A stretch of DNA of 7,336 bases from JBCCMB01 sp039026555 (GTDB lineage: Bacteria; Pseudomonadota; Alphaproteobacteria; Caulobacterales; Hyphomonadaceae). The notes under the pieces were generated by a model. It made no database searches. It was given only the letters and a program-made list of their open reading frames with translations, and had not been told where the DNA came from. Positions within the stretch are counted from its first letter, which is position 1. Every line of letters begins with the position of its first letter. The stretch is from contig JBCCMB010000137.1 of the NCBI GenBank assembly GCA_039026555.1, forward strand, positions 1 through 7,336. Direction: 5' to 3'. Both the position numbers and the translations under genes were made by a program. Below are positions 5,796 to 7,336 of this stretch, piece by piece.

Positions 5796-5802
5796 GGCGC
5801 AT

Positions 5803-7170
5803 ATGGCCTCGGCCGCAGAACAACTCGCGAAGAACATCAATCTGTCGACCTTTGGCAAAGCCAAAGAGTTGCAGGCGCGCATCTGGTTTACCCTCGGCGC
5901 ATTGGTGGTTTATCGCCTCGGCACTTACATCCCGATCCCGGGCGTTGATCCGACGCAATATGCGAGCGCTTTCGGGGGCCAGTCGCAAGGCATTCTCGGC
6001 ATGGTCAACATGCTGTCGGGCGGCGCCGTGGAACGTATGGCGATCTTCGCGCTCAATGTGATGCCGTATATTTCGGCGTCCATTATCATCCAATTGATGA
6101 CGTCCGCCTCGCCAACGCTGGAGCGTTTGAAGAAAGAGGGCGAAAGCGGCCGTAAGCAGATTAACCAATATACGCGCTATCTCACGGTTCTCCTGGCGAT
6201 TGCGCAGGCCTATGGGATCTCGGTCGCGCTTGGGACTGTGGACCCTGAGACGGGGAGGGCCATCGCGGTGGAACCCGGTTGGTTCTTCCAAGCCTCGACT
6301 GTGATCACCCTGGTGGGCGGCACGGTCTTCTTGATGTGGTTGGGCGAACAGATCACAGCGCGTGGCGTGGGCAACGGCATCTCACTGATCATTTTTGCGG
6401 GCATCGTCGCCGAATTGCCGCGCGTCGCCATCAACTCGCTGTCGCAAACGCGCGAGGGTACGTTGGGCTTGCCGACATTCATCGGCATAGTGGCGCTCTC
6501 AATCGCCGTCATCGTGTTCATCGTCTTTATGGAGCGCTCGCAGCGCCGCTTGCTGATCCAATACCCCAAGCGCCAACAGGGCAATCGTATGATGGGAGGG
6601 GAGAGCTCTTTCCTACCGCTCAAGCTGAACACGGCGGGCGTCATACCGCCGATCTTCGCATCCTCTTTGCTATTGCTGCCGACGACGATGGCGGGCTTTG
6701 CGGCGGCGGGCGGCGGCGGCGAAGGTTGGTGGGGCGAAAGCATGCGCGCGCTCGCAGCGACGCTTGGCCCAGGCCAGCCGCTCTTCATCGTGCTTTACGG
6801 CGCTATGATCATCTTCTTCTGCTTTTTCTATACGTCCATCGTGTTCAACCCCGAGGACACGGCGGACAATCTCAGAAAATATGGCGGGTTTATCCCAGGC
6901 TACCGTCCCGGAAAGCGAACGGCGGAGCATCTGGACTATGTTCTCACGCGACTTACTGTGATCGGCGCGGGTTATCTGACGATAGTGTGTTTGATGCCTG
7001 AGATCATTAAGGCGAATTACTCCGGCATTCCTGTTTATATCGGCGGAACCTCGCTCTTGATTGTGGTCTCGGTTACGATGGACACTGTGGCGCAGATACA
7101 GTCGCACCTCATCGCGCACCAGTATGAGGGCATGATCAAACGCTCACGGCTCGGGGGTCGTAAACGATGA
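5803..7170 (+). CDS. secY: Protein translocase subunit SecY
   Basis: SecY is the channel of the SecYEG translocon in the inner membrane; it passes unfolded proteins driven by SecA or by ribosomes. The product is 455 residues, against 443 in E. coli. About ten hydrophobic segments can be seen, near residues 25-45, 80-100, 125-145, 161-181, 190-206, 225-244, 278-300, 325-347, 384-402 and 411-430. Landmarks are YRLGTYIPIPGVDP before the plug region, MPYISASIIIQLM (87-99), GEQITARGVGNGISLIIFAG in segments 4-5, the cytosolic loop with RLLIQYPKRQ (249-258), and LPLKLNTAGVIPPIFASS. The C5 loop GFIPGYRPGKRTAEHLDYVLTR contains Arg368, equivalent to E. coli Arg357 needed for SecA-driven transport. A glycine-rich stretch (about 299-311) falls in an outer loop. 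The ATG has a strong AAGGGGAG site. The stop overlaps adk as ATGA. Confidence 0.98.
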   Translation: MASAAEQLAKNINLSTFGKAKELQARIWFTLGALVVYRLGTYIPIPGVDPTQYASAFGGQSQGILGMVNMLSGGAVERMAIFALNVMPYISASIIIQLMTSASPTLERLKKEGESGRKQINQYTRYLTVLLAIAQAYGISVALGTVDPETGRAIAVEPGWFFQASTVITLVGGTVFLMWLGEQITARGVGNGISLIIFAGIVAELPRVAINSLSQTREGTLGLPTFIGIVALSIAVIVFIVFMERSQRRLLIQYPKRQQGNRMMGGESSFLPLKLNTAGVIPPIFASSLLLLPTTMAGFAAAGGGGEGWWGESMRALAATLGPGQPLFIVLYGAMIIFFCFFYTSIVFNPEDTADNLRKYGGFIPGYRPGKRTAEHLDYVLTRLTVIGAGYLTIVCLMPEIIKANYSGIPVYIGGTSLLIVVSVTMDTVAQIQSHLIAHQYEGMIKRSRLGGRKR

Positions 7171-7336
7171 ACCTAATTCTGTTTGGACCGCCGGCGGCGG
7201 GCAAAGGAACGCAAGCCAAACGCCTGGTCGCCCAACGCGGCTTTATTCAATTGTCCACTGGCGACATGCTTCGCGCGGCGCGGACGTCGGGCTCCGAACT
7301 GGGTCAGCGCGTGGCGGGCATTATGGATTCAGGCGG
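7167..7336 (+). CDS. adk: Adenylate kinase, 5' part (cut by window end)
   Basis: Adenylate kinase converts ATP and AMP into two ADP in the cytoplasm and keeps the adenylate pool in balance. Only the first 56 codons are in the window. They begin MNLILFGPPAAGKGTQAKRL, with the Walker A P-loop at residues 7-14 (GPPAAGKG, Ala where many homologues have Gly at the fifth position). The AMP-binding stretch FIQLSTGDMLRAA follows at about 27-39, with Thr and Arg in the expected places. GGGGGT at 7153-7158, inside secY, lies 8 bases before the ATG, and the start overlaps the secY stop by 4 bases. The secY-adk order is usual in Alphaproteobacteria and several other phyla, and supports identification as adk rather than another P-loop kinase. 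Confidence 0.96.
   Translation, partial: MNLILFGPPAAGKGTQAKRLVAQRGFIQLSTGDMLRAARTSGSELGQRVAGIMDSG

Noticed and set aside
6279..7001. Plus-strand open frame of 240 codons inside secY in another frame
   Set aside because: It is rich in Arg and His, has no recognisable domain, and SecY homology is unbroken across the same bases.

Overview
This window is a 15-gene stretch of the fused S10-spc ribosomal protein operon of an alphaproteobacterium, ending in secY and the start of adk. Every gene is on the + strand. The gene order is rpsC-rplP-rpmC-rpsQ-rplN-rplX-rplE-rpsN-rpsH-rplF-rplR-rpsE-rpmD-rplO-secY-adk. Placement in Alphaproteobacteria rests on three things: adk directly follows secY (enterics have rpmJ and rpsM there), S3 carries the MEHDPMA-type tail, and the ribosomal proteins and SecY look alphaproteobacterial in sequence. 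The DNA is GC-rich by eye. I cannot assign an order or family from sequence alone.

Layout: bases 1-471 are the 3' part of rpsC; its first roughly 80 codons lie outside the window. Bases 486-2174 carry rplP, rpmC, rpsQ, rplN and rplX. Bases 2167-5687 carry rplE, rpsN, rpsH, rplF, rplR, rpsE, rpmD and rplO. Bases 5803-7170 encode SecY, and 7167-7336 are the first 56 codons of adenylate kinase. Gaps between genes are 2-32 bases, or the genes overlap (rpsQ/rplN by 4, rplX/rplE by 8, secY/adk by 4), so the cluster looks like one translationally coupled transcription unit. The only larger gap is the 115 bases between rplO and secY. It has no convincing promoter or terminator, but it contains an inverted repeat that could cover the secY ribosome binding site.

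The genes work together in making ribosomes (small-subunit proteins S3, S17, S14, S8, S5; large-subunit proteins L16, L29, L14, L24, L5, L6, L18, L30, L15). SecY forms the channel at which ribosomes making membrane and exported proteins dock, and Adk balances adenine nucleotides. I found no mobile element, CRISPR array, RNA gene or new system. The points worth a second look are modest: a lysine/alanine/proline repeat tail on S17, the possible secY leader structure, loss of the S10/spc boundary, even use of the three stop codons including five TAG stops, and two substitutions in L18.
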